NCBI GenBank assembly: GCA_016710335.1
Contig: JADJXQ010000004.1
Span: 310,001 to 374,000, forward strand
Length of the DNA: 64,000 nt
From: Rhodospirillales bacterium
GTDB taxonomy: Bacteria > Pseudomonadota > Alphaproteobacteria > Rhodospirillales > Defluviicoccaceae
Reading direction: 5' to 3'
The position numbers were made by a program, and so were the translations under genes. The notes under the pieces were generated by a model. The model did no database searches and had not been told where the DNA came from. It was given only the letters and a program-made list of their open reading frames with translations. Shown here piece by piece: positions 52,120 through 61,269 of the stretch; position 1 is the first letter of the stretch; the number at the start of each line of letters is the position of its first letter.

Positions 52120-54023
52120 AAGTTGAACAGTGGCTTTGGAAAGATTGTTTCACGTCAGCGAGTTACGTCGGCGGCGTCGGGTGTTTGCACCACATTTCGG
52201 GGTTGTGAGGGGACGGAAGGGGTCAGGCGGGGTGTTCGCGCAGGTTGGGCGGCAGGGCGACGCCTGCGGCCTGGAAGACACGTCCGACTTGTCCGGTGAC
52301 GGCGGTGCGAGTGGTGATGCGCTTTCCGTCCTTGTCGATGGTGGCTTCCTGCAGCCGATCGAGGTCGCGCAGGAGCCTCTCCCATTCGACGGCCAACCCG
52401 GCGGCGCGGCAGCGGTCGGCCAGCTCCTTCTGGAGTACGAGGGCGAGGAACGAGCAGAACACGTGGCCGCGGATGGCGGCATCGGAGGAATGATAGATGG
52501 CCGGGTGCGAAGGATCGCCTTGGCCCGGCGAAACAGGTCCTCGACCTGGATGAGGTCTCGGTAGCGCAGCACCGCCTGCAGCGGGGTGATGCGGGCATTG
52601 GTGCGCAGGACGGAAATGCCGTCGTAGCGGGCCTCGTCGGCGAGCTTGCCAGGGTCGATCTCGAAGGCGGGCTCGCTCCGGCCGCCCTCGCTTTGCACCC
52701 GGCGCAGATAGCGACGATAGGCGGAGTTGCCGATCAGCGCCTTGTCGCCGCGTCGCAGCTGCTGCTCGAGGGCAGTCACGATCGCCTGGCGGTCGGCGCG
52801 GTCCTTCTCGGCCTCGGCCTCGTTGCGGCAGACGATGTAGCGGACGCCCTCGGCCCTGACCTCCTTGACGAAGAGTTGGGTTTCGCCACGGACCCGCTCG
52901 ATCACCAGTGGGGTGAAGGGAGCCTCGTCCTTGGCACGACCTCGCGGATCAGCCGGCTCGAGCGCCCGCGCGCTCCGAGGACGTACTCCAGCTTGCGCTC
53001 CTCCAGAGCTTCGATCGTCGCCGCACACCACGCCGCGATCGGCGACGACGCCACCCGCCCACCATGAAGCGCTCGCGCAGCCGGTCCGCTGATCGGCAGC
53101 AGCACGGTGACGTCGGCGGTGTTGCCGGGCAGCATCTCGGTGCACAGCGGCCGTCCCTCGCCGTCCATCACCGCCAGCACCATCTGCTTGAGGTCCGGGC
53201 GGTGGTCCCGGAAATGGCCATGGGCGCTGAGGTCTCGCCGCCGGCGCCGTGGAACGACAGAGGGGTGGTGTCCATGAACACCAGCGACAGCTCGCTGAAC
53301 AGATTCCGCCGGCGCTCGAACAACTGCTCCTCGATCCGGTCCTCGACGCACCGGGGTGCAAGCGCGCCCTCGGCCGCCGGTTCGCTCTCCTCGCCCAGCC
53401 ACGCCATCGCGCGGTAGAAATGGTGCAGCTGCAACTCGGCTGCGCCGGGGATGGCGTAGTCCGCCATCCATGTCTCGCAAGACCGATCCGAGCCGGAGAC
53501 GAACAGGCGGTGCAGAACGGCGACGAACACCGCGCGCTCGACGTCGAAGCCGAAGCCGCGGCCATCCAGGAGATCGGCCAGAACCTCAGGAATGGCCAGT
53601 CGATCCCACAGCCGGCCAAACAACAACGGCCCGCCGATCCGGGTGCAGGCGATCCGCCCGGCTTCCATGTCGGAGAGGATCATCGCCCGCTCGGAATGCC
53701 TTGGCCAGCGAGGCGATCAGCCGGTCCAGCTCACCGCTCGCCGCCAACGCATCCTTGCGCCCCAACGCGCGGACGATCTGCTGCCGAACCCGGTCGCCCT
53801 CGCGGATGCTCTCCACCAGATACAGGTAGCGATGACCCCGGGCTGTCTTCTCACGCACGAACATGCCGGATGTTGTTCTCGAAAATCCTGAAAACATCAA
53901 CTGAAAACGCCATATCGTCGAAAATGTTCCACTACAGGCTTGGGCGTTTCGAAGTCCAAAGACGGGAAATCAATGGCTTGCAATACAATGTTCCCGCCCC
54001 GTTCCCACACCACTGTTCAAGTT
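52120..54023. mobile_element. IS1634-type (IS4 superfamily) insertion sequence, degenerate
   Basis: Ends are proposed from inverted repeats: AAGTTGAACAGTGG at 52120-52133 and its near-exact reverse complement at 54010-54023 (13 of 14, with 11 bp perfect). The 1.9-kb interior holds one transposase reading in several frames. Target-site duplication could not be established by eye. Confidence 0.65.
52223..53864 (-). pseudogene. IS1634-family transposase, multiply frameshifted
   Basis: Reading from the ATG at 53864: MFVREKTARGHRYLYLVESI, frame change near 53690, then ACTRIGGPLLFGRLWDRL and LFSELSLVFMDTTPLSFHG (DDE-domain strand), frame change near 53230, then QMVLAVMDGEGRPLCTEMLP and ALEERKLEYVLGAR. 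Next come TPLVIERVRGETQLFVKEV and YDGISVLRTNARI in a further frame, and it ends AAGVALPPNLREHPA. At least four frame changes exclude a functional product. Length and order match IS1634-type transposases. Confidence 0.75.
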
Positions 54024-54141
54024 CAGTCAAGGGCGAGGTGTTCGAGATCCTCCGGGTGCTCCATACAGCCCAGGGTTGGTCCGAGGAGGTTTAGGTTCGG
54101 TACCGGCGGGTATATTCCAAGCGCATAGGCAGCCAACTGTC

Positions 54142-54662
54142 TCAAGGAGCCCACAGGTTTGGCTGAAGCCATGCTCGCGGTACGGAGAGCGTTCCCTGAC
54201 AAACCGACCCGAAGGCGCGAAGGCGCTTCGACTGCCAAGCGAAGCGCCACTCCGAAGCCAGCGTATATGGTGGGTCGACATCCGCCTCTGGCACGAAACC
54301 AAAGCGCCCATAGTAGCCGGGGTCACCAAGCACGTAGACCCGAGCTGCGCCGTCATGCTCCAGCCTTTCGAGGCCAGCGTAGACCAGCGCTGTTCCGACA
54401 CCCTGCCTCTGCCGGTCAGAGGTGACAGCCAATGGCCCCAGGAGGGCGACCTTGTCAGTGCATTCGGGAACCGCACATGTCGTAAACATGGCGTGTCCTG
54501 CGAGTGTCAAAGAAGCACGAAGCCAAGCGAGAGGGCGCCCGATTCTTCCTTCAACAACTTTCCCACGAGCGGCAATAGATCTTCATTGGGAAATGCCGCC
54601 GGTTAGAGTGCCCCGATCGAGGGCCAGTCGCTTCGCACGCTCTCGCGAACTTCAATAAGCAT
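54142..54662 (-). pseudogene. GNAT acetyltransferase (YhbS-like), inactivated
   Basis: Start at the ATG at 54662: MLIEVRESVRSDWPSIGAL, then an in-frame TAA at 54603-54605, then AAFPNEDLLPLVGKLLKEES, a one-base shift near 54513, then HAMFTTCAVPECTDKVALLG. LAVTSDRQRQGVGTALVYAG is the acetyl-CoA site, and VYVLGDPGYYGRFGFVPE follows. Both ends of a GNAT protein of about 170 residues are present, so this is an intact-length gene broken by a nonsense codon and a frameshift. Confidence 0.7.
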
Positions 54663-54689
54663 GTCGACGGCATTTTCAGTAACGGTGCA

Positions 54690-54920
54690 GGAACGATCCG
54701 GCGCCCGCGCGGTCGCCTCATGACGCAGAAAGTCCCGGAGCGAGAGCGAGTCCGCGCAGCGCCACTCGATCCCGCGCTCGGAGCCGAAACCCTCGAAGTA
54801 GCCGGCCATGTGCATCCGGAAGCACCGCCCCGGCGGGGGGAATGGGCCGCATAGGTAATGAGCGCGGCGGCGGCATCGCACGCAACCAGCGTCTGCTCCA
54901 GCGCCGGTGGCTCGCACGCT
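54690..54920 (-). pseudogene. IS1182-like transposase fragment
   Basis: CFRMHMAGYFEGFGSERGIE and WRCADSLSLRDFLRHEAT match the N-terminal part of IS1182-type transposases (YFEGIDSQRGIAWRCADSLS). The preceding piece, LEQTLVACDAAAAL, is in another frame. The rest of the transposase is missing. It directly precedes the GNAT pseudogene. Confidence 0.6.
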
Positions 54921-54956
54921 CTCCCGAGCGGAAGAGGGTGCGGCGCCGTGACATGC

Positions 54957-56045
54957 TCAGGGTTGAACCGGCTCCGGCAGCACGCCTGCGAAGCGCAGCA
55001 TGTCGGCGATGGTGACGATCGGATCGCCATTCCTCAGCCGCACGCCCTTCGAAGGGTCCCAGCCGTCTGGCTGGTTCAGGTAGGAGCGCGGATCGTTGAC
55101 GACGAGCCCGATGATCGTATCACAGATGATCCGGCTGCCGACCTCACCCAGCGAGTTGCCGTTGGCGCGCACCTCGGCCTCGCGCAGCACGTAGTACCAA
55201 AGGGGTGTCCGCTCAAGGAAGCCGCCCTGCTCGAGTGCTTCAGCGAGTGCGGGACGGTTGCTCGGCCGCAGCTCGTCCGCGGTGAGCGGGCGGGCGCCGA
55301 TCTTCTCTGCGATCGCCTGCCCGGTCGGAATGCTCAGGAGATAGCCCCGCAAGAGGTTTCGCCGCGCCAGCTGCTTCAAGAGCTGCCGGATGTGCTCCGG
55401 CAGCTTGGGATCGTTGCCTTCGTTGACCATATCGAGCAGCGGCGGGGCGAGGAGGGTGTCGATCCTGCGGGCAAAGTGGTCCGGAAATGCGCTGCCTCGG
55501 TCCACGAAGCGGTCCCACTCGATGATCCACGAGGACGGCAGCACCTCGGCTTGCCCCAGGAACGGATTCGGGCTGCCATTGCCGGTGAACTGGAAGAGCA
55601 GAGAGAAGGGGGAGTTGGGGAGGATGCGTCCCTTGAGTTCCGGATTCTCGAAGTCCCGTCCGAAGTTGCGGTTGAAGTCGTAGACGCCGCGAACCATGCT
55701 GTGGCCGAAGCGGAACGCGGCGACCGAGTGTTCGAGCGGCATGTAGAGCTGCCCCTCGCGCTTGGCATAGAGCTTCGGGCCGTCGAACAAAATCTTATCG
55801 ACGATGCCGTCCAGCGTGATCGTCTTCAGAAAGTCGTGGATGGTGAGCCACTGGTAGTGCCAGCGCACGAGGTCGCGGGCGCGCTCGAAGAGCTGCGCGT
55901 CCTCGACGGTGCGTTCCTCGTGCACCTTCACCCAATCCGCCACGTTGTTGTGGAAGCGCAGGAAGGCAAGGTGAAGCTGGCTGACGATGAGGTTTTCGTC
56001 ATTGCGCGTATCCCCGATGAACGCCCGCGACCGCTCGTTCTTCAC
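54957..56045 (-). CDS. Animal-type heme peroxidase family protein, 5' end disrupted
   Basis: 362 residues from a GTG at 56045. The sequence AFIGDTRNDENLIVSQLHLA and FLRFHNNVADWV, then LVRWHYQWLTIHDFL, VAAFRFGHSMVRGVYDFNRN (proximal-histidine region) and LARRNLLRGYLLSIPTGQ match bacterial members of the animal heme peroxidase family. The usual N-terminal region with the distal histidine is missing from this frame; a TGA blocks upstream extension. The short ORF upstream ends exactly at this start, so a frameshift is likely. Probably inactive unless the break is a sequencing error. Confidence 0.7.
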   Translation of the reverse strand: MKNERSRAFIGDTRNDENLIVSQLHLAFLRFHNNVADWVKVHEERTVEDAQLFERARDLVRWHYQWLTIHDFLKTITLDGIVDKILFDGPKLYAKREGQLYMPLEHSVAAFRFGHSMVRGVYDFNRNFGRDFENPELKGRILPNSPFSLLFQFTGNGSPNPFLGQAEVLPSSWIIEWDRFVDRGSAFPDHFARRIDTLLAPPLLDMVNEGNDPKLPEHIRQLLKQLARRNLLRGYLLSIPTGQAIAEKIGARPLTADELRPSNRPALAEALEQGGFLERTPLWYYVLREAEVRANGNSLGEVGSRIICDTIIGLVVNDPRSYLNQPDGWDPSKGVRLRNGDPIVTIADMLRFAGVLPEPVQP

Positions 56046-56173
56046 TTGGAGTGATCTGATGTATCGAGATCATGGTGGCCGCCGTGCCGCAACGCGGTGA
56101 CGATGTACTTGCCCTGCTTCGGCTCGTTGACGACATATGTATCGTCGGCATTGCCTTGGTCGATGTCCTTCAT
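56042..56173 (-). CDS. Short ORF, possibly the frameshifted N-terminal piece of the peroxidase
   Basis: 43 residues (MKDIDQGNADDTYVVNEPKQ, then GKYIVTALRHGGHHDLDTSD). Its TGA overlaps the GTG of the peroxidase frame, so a one-base change would fuse the two. Upstream to 56345 there is only non-coding DNA with a TATTATAT stretch near 56190 that may be a -10 element. Function not assigned. Confidence 0.35.
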   Translation of the reverse strand: MKDIDQGNADDTYVVNEPKQGKYIVTALRHGGHHDLDTSDHSK

Positions 56174-56345
56174 GGAGCGAATCGCAACATATAATACCGC
56201 TTGCAAGTCTCCATAGCGGCGGCTCGTCTCTACTCGTCGCCACCCTGATTGCAAGTAGTCCTTTCTTCACAGCTATTCACAGCCGTCGCGCGCGCCTATC
56301 CACGTCTTCGGGTTTCAGGCGGGCGCCCGTCGCGTAAGCCGTCCG

Positions 56346-57074
56346 TCAGACGAACCAGCCAATCATTTCGCGCCAGCGCCGGTAGCCGTGGGCGCGGCCG
56401 TTCCACACGTTGAGAGTGTGCGAGACGCCCTTGCTCCGCAGTGTTTCGCTGAGCCTGCGATTGTCGCCGAGGAACGGATCGTACTCACCAATGATCAGCT
56501 TGATGTCGAGGCGACGGATCGGCTCCAGCGCGCCGTTGTCGCCGATGTTGGCGAGGTAGTGATTGGGCATGTTGAAGTACACGTCTTCGTCATAATAGCC
56601 GTCGAGAAGATCACGGAAGCCGTCCGGAGCCTGCGTGAGGTCGTAGCGGCCGCTCATCGCCACCAGCCGGTCGAAGCGGTGCGGGTGGCGAAAGGCGATG
56701 TTGGCCGCGTGATAGGCCCCGAAGCTGCAGCCGAGAGCCGTGATGAACGGATTGTCGTTGAGCGTCTGAGACAACGGCAGAACTTCGTTCAGGATGTATG
56801 ACTCGTACGTGACATGGCGCCGGACGCGGTCGCGCGGGTTGCACCAGTTGCAATAGAATGTTTCATGGTCGATGCCGTCGACACAGATCAATTGGATCCA
56901 TCCCTGCTCCAACTTGTGCCTGAGCGCTTCCACCATTCCCATGTTCTCGTAGTCGTAGAAGCGCCCGCAGCGCGTGGGAAAGGACAGCACACGGGCGCCG
57001 GCATGCCCGAACACCAGGAGCTCCATGTCGCGGCCAAGTCCCTGGCAGTACCATTTGTGATAGTCTCGTTTCAT
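56346..57074 (-). CDS. Alpha/beta-hydrolase esterase
   Basis: A 242-residue cytoplasmic hydrolase from the ATG at 57074 (MKRDYHKWYCQGLGRDMELL). ALGCSFGAYHAANIAFRHPH near residue 118 carries the GxSxG-type nucleophile elbow (GCSFG). Residues LIIGEYDPFLGDNRR supply the likely acid and RAHGYRRWREMIGWF the His. It resembles the putative-esterase family (esterase D/PHB-depolymerase-like). The frame is open upstream to 57182, but that part lacks homologous character. It is divergent from the SGNH hydrolase gene. Confidence 0.8.
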   Translation of the reverse strand: MKRDYHKWYCQGLGRDMELLVFGHAGARVLSFPTRCGRFYDYENMGMVEALRHKLEQGWIQLICVDGIDHETFYCNWCNPRDRVRRHVTYESYILNEVLPLSQTLNDNPFITALGCSFGAYHAANIAFRHPHRFDRLVAMSGRYDLTQAPDGFRDLLDGYYDEDVYFNMPNHYLANIGDNGALEPIRRLDIKLIIGEYDPFLGDNRRLSETLRSKGVSHTLNVWNGRAHGYRRWREMIGWFV

Positions 57075-57256
57075 GATGGAGACACGCAGATGTCTATAGT
57101 ATTGCAGAAACTTTTCAAGTAAGCTCATGCCGCAGTTAACGAACAATTTCTTATCACGGCAGTATAAAAAGCAAAAGAACAAGAGATGCTGGAGTCGGTG
57201 AAAATTTCATTATAGAATTAGCCTTTGCGCTTGGAGGCGGCGGCTGCGAATGAGAA

Positions 57257-58066
57257 ATGATTGCCGGAACTTGGGCTATGCCGATCGCTTGGTGTCGGCG
57301 GATCACGAGGCCGGTGCGCCGCATGATGACGGCGCCGCATATGCGCGGCGTGGCAGGCCGTGCCATGCCTGAGTGGTTTGATCAGGAGGTTAGTGAACTC
57401 GAGCGACGCAGCCGGGCACGGCGCGACGTGCGCAACCCGATCATGCTCTACGGCAGCTCATCGTTTACCCTCTGGAATGACGTGCAGGCGTACTTGCCCG
57501 GCTACAACCTGCTCAATCACGGCTTCGGCGGAGCAACTTTGGCCGATTGCGTAGAGTACTTCGACCGCCTGGTGGTCCCTTTCGCGCCGCGCATCGTCAT
57601 TCTTTACGCCGGCGACAACGATCTGGGCGACGGCGGGCAACCGGAGACGGTGCTCGCGCGGCTTCGCTCGTTCATCGCTCGCAAGCGCGAGACGCTCGGC
57701 GACGTGCCGATGGCCTACGTGTCGATAAAGATCAGCCCGGCCCGCTTTGCGATCATGCACCGCATCGCCTATACCAACCGCATCATTGAACGGGAGCTTC
57801 GTAACGCGCCCGATGTCCGTTACCTCGATATCATGCGGCGCATGGTTGGCCGGGGGATCGAGCCGTTCCTCGCTTACTACACCGAAGACCCGCTGCACAT
57901 GAACAGGAAAGGCTACCGTGTTCTTGGCAGGACGCTGTCCGAGTATCTGATCGACATGGAGCGCGCGCACGGTAACTTGAGGTCGTCTCCACCCACGAGC
58001 GCACAGGCGCCGATGCAGGCGCCGATGCCCGAAGCCCTGACCTCACCGCAGCCCGTTAGCACCTGA
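57257..58066 (+). CDS. SGNH/GDSL-type hydrolase
   Basis: A 269-residue protein. Block I is IMLYGSSSFTLWNDV (nucleophile Ser near residue 67), block II NHGFGGATL (Gly), block III ILYAGDNDLGDGG (Asn) and block V EDPLHMNRKGYRVLG (Asp and His). The first 36 residues are basic and may be upstream extension; MPEWFDQEVSELERR at 57365 is a good alternative start. The C-terminus is Pro/Ser/Ala-rich. A secreted acyl-esterase role is typical, but no signal peptide is clear. Confidence 0.8.
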   Translation: MIAGTWAMPIAWCRRITRPVRRMMTAPHMRGVAGRAMPEWFDQEVSELERRSRARRDVRNPIMLYGSSSFTLWNDVQAYLPGYNLLNHGFGGATLADCVEYFDRLVVPFAPRIVILYAGDNDLGDGGQPETVLARLRSFIARKRETLGDVPMAYVSIKISPARFAIMHRIAYTNRIIERELRNAPDVRYLDIMRRMVGRGIEPFLAYYTEDPLHMNRKGYRVLGRTLSEYLIDMERAHGNLRSSPPTSAQAPMQAPMPEALTSPQPVST

Positions 58067-58312
58067 GGATCAAAGCGCAATCTGTCCCCCTTCTTGACGA
58101 AGCGGTGGTGGCGATGTGCAGGCTGGCGCCGAGCTTGCTGATCGCGCAAAAGCATCAATCAGCCGAACCGCGCGCCCGCGCCGAGAATGCGCCATGAGTT
58201 ATTCATCGCCGTTTCAAAGTCGGGTCACGAGCGCCATTTCGAGTTCTCCCTCTTGTCGGACCTTTATTCTATCGACATAGTGGCGCACGCAGGGAACGCT
58301 GAGGACGGGGCT

Positions 58313-59164
58313 ATGACAAAGCACAAGCAGCGCGAAGACAAGGACGCCGGCGAGGACGACAGCGAGAGTGCAGAGGCACATGCGGCGACCAAGATGCGCC
58401 GCAAGGAATTCGAGAAGGCGCTCTACCAGCTCCAGGTCGAGCTGACTCGCCTGCAGGCGTGGACGGTGGCGAGCGGCGCCCGCGTCATCGTCGTTTTCGA
58501 GGGCCGCGATACCGCCGGCAAGGGCGGCGTGATCAGCCGGATTACGGCCCGCACGAGCCCTCGGGTGTTCCACCATGTGGCGTTGCCGGCGCCGTCGGAC
58601 CGTGAGAAGACCCAGCTCTACATCCAGCGCTACATGGCCCATTTCCCGGCGGCCGGCGAGATCATCCTGTTCGACCGATCATGGTACAACCGCGCCGGGG
58701 TGGAGCGGGTGATGGGCTTCTGCACCGAGGAGCAGACCGCGGCGTTTCTCAGGCTCGCCCCGACGTTCGAGCGCGAAATGGTCCGCAACGGGATCATCCT
58801 CTTGAAGTATTTCCTCCAGGTCAGCCAGGACGAGCAGCGCCGCCGCTTCAAGGCGCGGCTCACCGATCCGGTCAAGCACTGGAAGTTGAGCCCGATGGAC
58901 ACGGAATCGGTCCGTCGCTGGTGGGACTACACGATTGCCTACCAGCGCATGCTGGAGGCGACCGACACCCCCGAGGCGCCGTGGTACGTGGTTCCGGCCG
59001 ATGATAAGCGGCGGGCGCGGCTCAACCTGATCCACCACATGCTGAGCCGGATCCCCTACGAGAAGGTCCCGCCGGAGCTGCCGAAGTTGCCCAAGGCGCA
59101 GCCCGGGCCGAAGGATGCCAAGGAGGGGTTAGGCGCCGGCCACGTCATCTCCGGTCCCTACTGA
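58313..59164 (+). CDS. ppk2: Polyphosphate kinase 2 family protein
   Basis: A 283-residue PPK2 from the ATG at 58313 (MTKHKQREDKDAG); an upstream in-frame start at 58187 adds unlikely sequence. Walker A is VVFEGRDTAGKGGVISRITA near residue 65 and Walker B FDRSWYNRAGVERVMGF near 120. WKLSPMDTESVRRWWDYTIA is the lid region. The enzyme uses polyphosphate to phosphorylate nucleoside di- or monophosphates. The N-terminus is acidic and highly charged. Links to the ROK kinase as a second polyphosphate-related gene. Confidence 0.93.
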   Translation: MTKHKQREDKDAGEDDSESAEAHAATKMRRKEFEKALYQLQVELTRLQAWTVASGARVIVVFEGRDTAGKGGVISRITARTSPRVFHHVALPAPSDREKTQLYIQRYMAHFPAAGEIILFDRSWYNRAGVERVMGFCTEEQTAAFLRLAPTFEREMVRNGIILLKYFLQVSQDEQRRRFKARLTDPVKHWKLSPMDTESVRRWWDYTIAYQRMLEATDTPEAPWYVVPADDKRRARLNLIHHMLSRIPYEKVPPELPKLPKAQPGPKDAKEGLGAGHVISGPY

Positions 59165-59374
59165 CGCTATCGCGCGGATGTCAAGACCAGGGCGCAAGCG
59201 GCGTTCAACTTCTGCATGGTCCGCCGTCACGCCCTACTGACGGCGGTCGGCATTTCACGCCAATTGCCAGGCACCTCAGGTCGACGCCGAGACCTGAATG
59301 GCAAGGGATCGCGGCGCCTTGAGCAGAGCCATGCCCGATTTCGGGCGAGGGGTGACCAGGTGGCGGCGTGTTGA

Positions 59375-59700
59375 TCAGTTTCGGTTACCTCGGTTCCGTC
59401 GGTGGATTTGACGCCTTCGATGATTTGCGGCAGCTGGTTGCTGCCTTTGCGCTTGCGGCGGGTTCGCACTGCCGCGGTGATCAGCTTGAAGACCACGACC
59501 ATGGCGGTGCCGTGGGACAGGCAGCCCTTGGTGCGGACCCTGCTGTGGCGCGCCGCCGCAACAACGCTCTCGACGGGACTCCCGGTGCGCAAGTGGACCC
59601 AGTGCTCGGCGGGGAAGTCGTAGAAGGCGAGCAGCGGCTCGCGGTCCTTGGTCAGGCATTCGACCGCCTTCGAGTACTTCTTCACGTACTTGGCAGCGAA
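59375..59700 (-). pseudogene. IS256-family transposase, C-terminal fragment
   Basis: KKYSKAVECLTKDREPLLAF and YDFPAEHWVHLRTGSPVESV, then RVRTKGCLSHGTAMVVVFKL and NQLPQIIEGVKSTDGTEV, match the end of IS256 (MutA-like) transposases. The usual catalytic Glu position in PIES is PVES here. No N-terminal part is found; the fragment stops near 59700. Confidence 0.75.
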
Positions 59701-59900
59701 GCGCCGTTACCAATGCACAGCTCGGAGGTTTGATCGACCATGTCCTCTCTGAGGAGGAAGTCTTCATGGAGGGGGACGTCCAATAGCGGCAACGCTCCGC
59801 TCGCTGAGCCGTTGTCCCATTGCCGCTCCCAGCGACCCTATAGCCAAAGCGGCTGCTGCGCGCTATCTTGTGACCATTTTCATGACCACATGAGGACGCC

Positions 59901-60140
59901 ATGGTCACGGTCAGTCTGGCGCAGGCGAAAGCGCACTTGAGCGAACTCCTCGACAAAGTGGAAGCTGGCGAGGACGTGGTGATCACTCGTCGCGGCCGGG
60001 CGGTCGCGCATATGTCGCCGGCGACCCGTCCCAAGAAGCAGCTGCGGCTCCAGGAACTAGCGGAATTTCGTGCCACAATGCCCAGGCTGCGGCGGCCCTC
60101 AGCCGAGCTTCTGCGCGAAGCGCGCGATGAGGGGCTGTGA
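59901..60140 (+). CDS. Type II antitoxin, Phd/YefM family
   Basis: A 79-residue antitoxin. The DNA-binding N-terminus MVTVSLAQAKAHLSELLDKV and the GEDVVITRRGRAVAHM segment are typical Phd/YefM. The C-terminal 30 residues bind and neutralise the toxin. Its stop overlaps the toxin start (GTGA). An upstream stretch TGACCATTTTCATGACCACA (59871-59890) has repeated TGACCA and may be the autoregulatory operator. Confidence 0.88.
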   Translation: MVTVSLAQAKAHLSELLDKVEAGEDVVITRRGRAVAHMSPATRPKKQLRLQELAEFRATMPRLRRPSAELLREARDEGL

Positions 60141-60586
60141 GGCAAGATCGGCAAATGCTCTATTTCGACACCAGCTTCCTTGTTCCCCTCATACTGCCCG
60201 AGGCGACCAGCGAGCCCATCGCTGAATTTTTCCAGGATGCGCAGGCACGCGGCATGGCCGTGAGCCACTGGACGCGGGTCGAGTTTTCCTCGTTGCTCGC
60301 CCGTGAAGTCCGCATGGGTGGTTTGAGTGCGGAGGCCGCACGTGAGGCAAACGCGCGGTTCGAGTCGATGGTCGAGGAATCCTTCGCTGTCATCCCGCCA
60401 AACGGTAGCGACTTCGATCTCGCCAAGGAGTATCTCGGCCGCTACGAGACCGGCCTGAGAGCCGGCGACGCCCTGCACCTGGCGATAGCCAAGAACCACG
60501 GAGCCGAGGCGATGCTCAGTTTGGACAAGGCTCTATTGCGGGCAGGGCAGTTATTGGGCGTTCAGGTCAGCGCAGGGATCGCGTAG
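60137..60586 (+). CDS. PIN-domain toxin (VapC-like)
   Basis: A 149-residue PIN ribonuclease. The conserved acidic residues are in MLYFDTSFLVPLIL near the start, HWTRVEFSSLLAREVR near residue 45 and GLRAGDALHLAIAKNHG near 110. The GTG at 60137 overlaps the antitoxin; an ATG at 60155 is possible. VapC-type toxins cleave tRNA or other RNA in the cytoplasm until bound by the antitoxin. Confidence 0.88.
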   Translation: MRQDRQMLYFDTSFLVPLILPEATSEPIAEFFQDAQARGMAVSHWTRVEFSSLLAREVRMGGLSAEAAREANARFESMVEESFAVIPPNGSDFDLAKEYLGRYETGLRAGDALHLAIAKNHGAEAMLSLDKALLRAGQLLGVQVSAGIA

Positions 60587-60617
60587 CAAGGATGATGGGT
60601 AGATGAACACCAAGCTC

Positions 60618-60800
60618 TTATTGCCACCGGATTTGCCGGTTCATGATGGGATCGTTCTCGAGGATCGGCAGCAACACCGGCTCCCAGACCGCCTCGAGCG
60701 GATCGGGGACGGTGCGGCCGCGCTCGGGCTGGCGCTGGGAGGGAAGGCGCGGATCGGTCTCGATCCGGCGTCCGGGTGCGCTCGCTGAACCCAGCCCGGG
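60618..60800 (-). pseudogene. Possible IS21 IstA-type transposase fragment
   Basis: RRIETDPRLPSQRQPE and GRTVPDPLEAVWEPVLLPIL, then ENDPIMNRQ, resemble the central region of some IS21-family transposases (RPDPFAEVWDTEILPML-type). No start or end is present. Identification rests on motif memory. Confidence 0.35.
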
Positions 60801-61269
60801 CAGCGGCAACGCGTTGGCTATGACGATGACGGTCTTGCATGTAGATTCTCTTGCTGGTCGGTGACGGGTTTGCCCGGCACGAGGGGACCTCCGTTTCGGT
60901 GACAGAGATCCCGCTCGTATCGGCCCGCAGCGGCCAGCACCTACGCCTTCATCCCCGGGGAAGACAATCGCGCCGCTGGCTCCAGACTCCAGCCGGGCTA
61001 CGCCCGGCCTCCGACTGGAGCCAGCGGCCAACTTGGCTGACGGCGCCGGACAAGATGGTTGTCGCTCAACAGCCCCCCATTCCTGGAGCCGCTGTAAAAG
61101 TGACTAATCATCTGGCGCCTGCGCCGGACATACCTCGTTTGAGCGACATCCTGTTCATGTGCACTTGCGGCATAACTCATACGGGTCTAATATCATGCGA
61201 TGATGTTCGCGCGCACGGCGAAAGTCATGAAAGAAGTCGGTTCACTAGCGTCTTGGGGGGAGCTAAAAA
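60800..61269. other. Intergenic region before the RTX gene
   Basis: No convincing gene in about 470 bp. It contains the strong hairpin at 60972-61028 described separately. At the end is GGGGGGAG (61256-61263) followed by the ATG at 61270. Confidence 0.5.
60972..61028. repeat. 57-bp hairpin with perfect 14-bp arms and inner 7-bp stem
   Basis: GCCGCTGGCTCCAG (60972-60985) pairs exactly with CTGGAGCCAGCGGC (61015-61028). Inside, GCCGGGC (60992-60998) pairs with GCCCGGC (61002-61008) around TAC. A 6-by-6 internal loop separates the stems. It looks like a REP-type or IS-end-derived structure. Confidence 0.7.

Noticed and set aside
59375..60499. 374-aa minus-strand ORF over the toxin-antitoxin genes
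   Set aside because: Reverse-frame artefact; the only real part is at its end, where the IS256 fragment lies in another frame.
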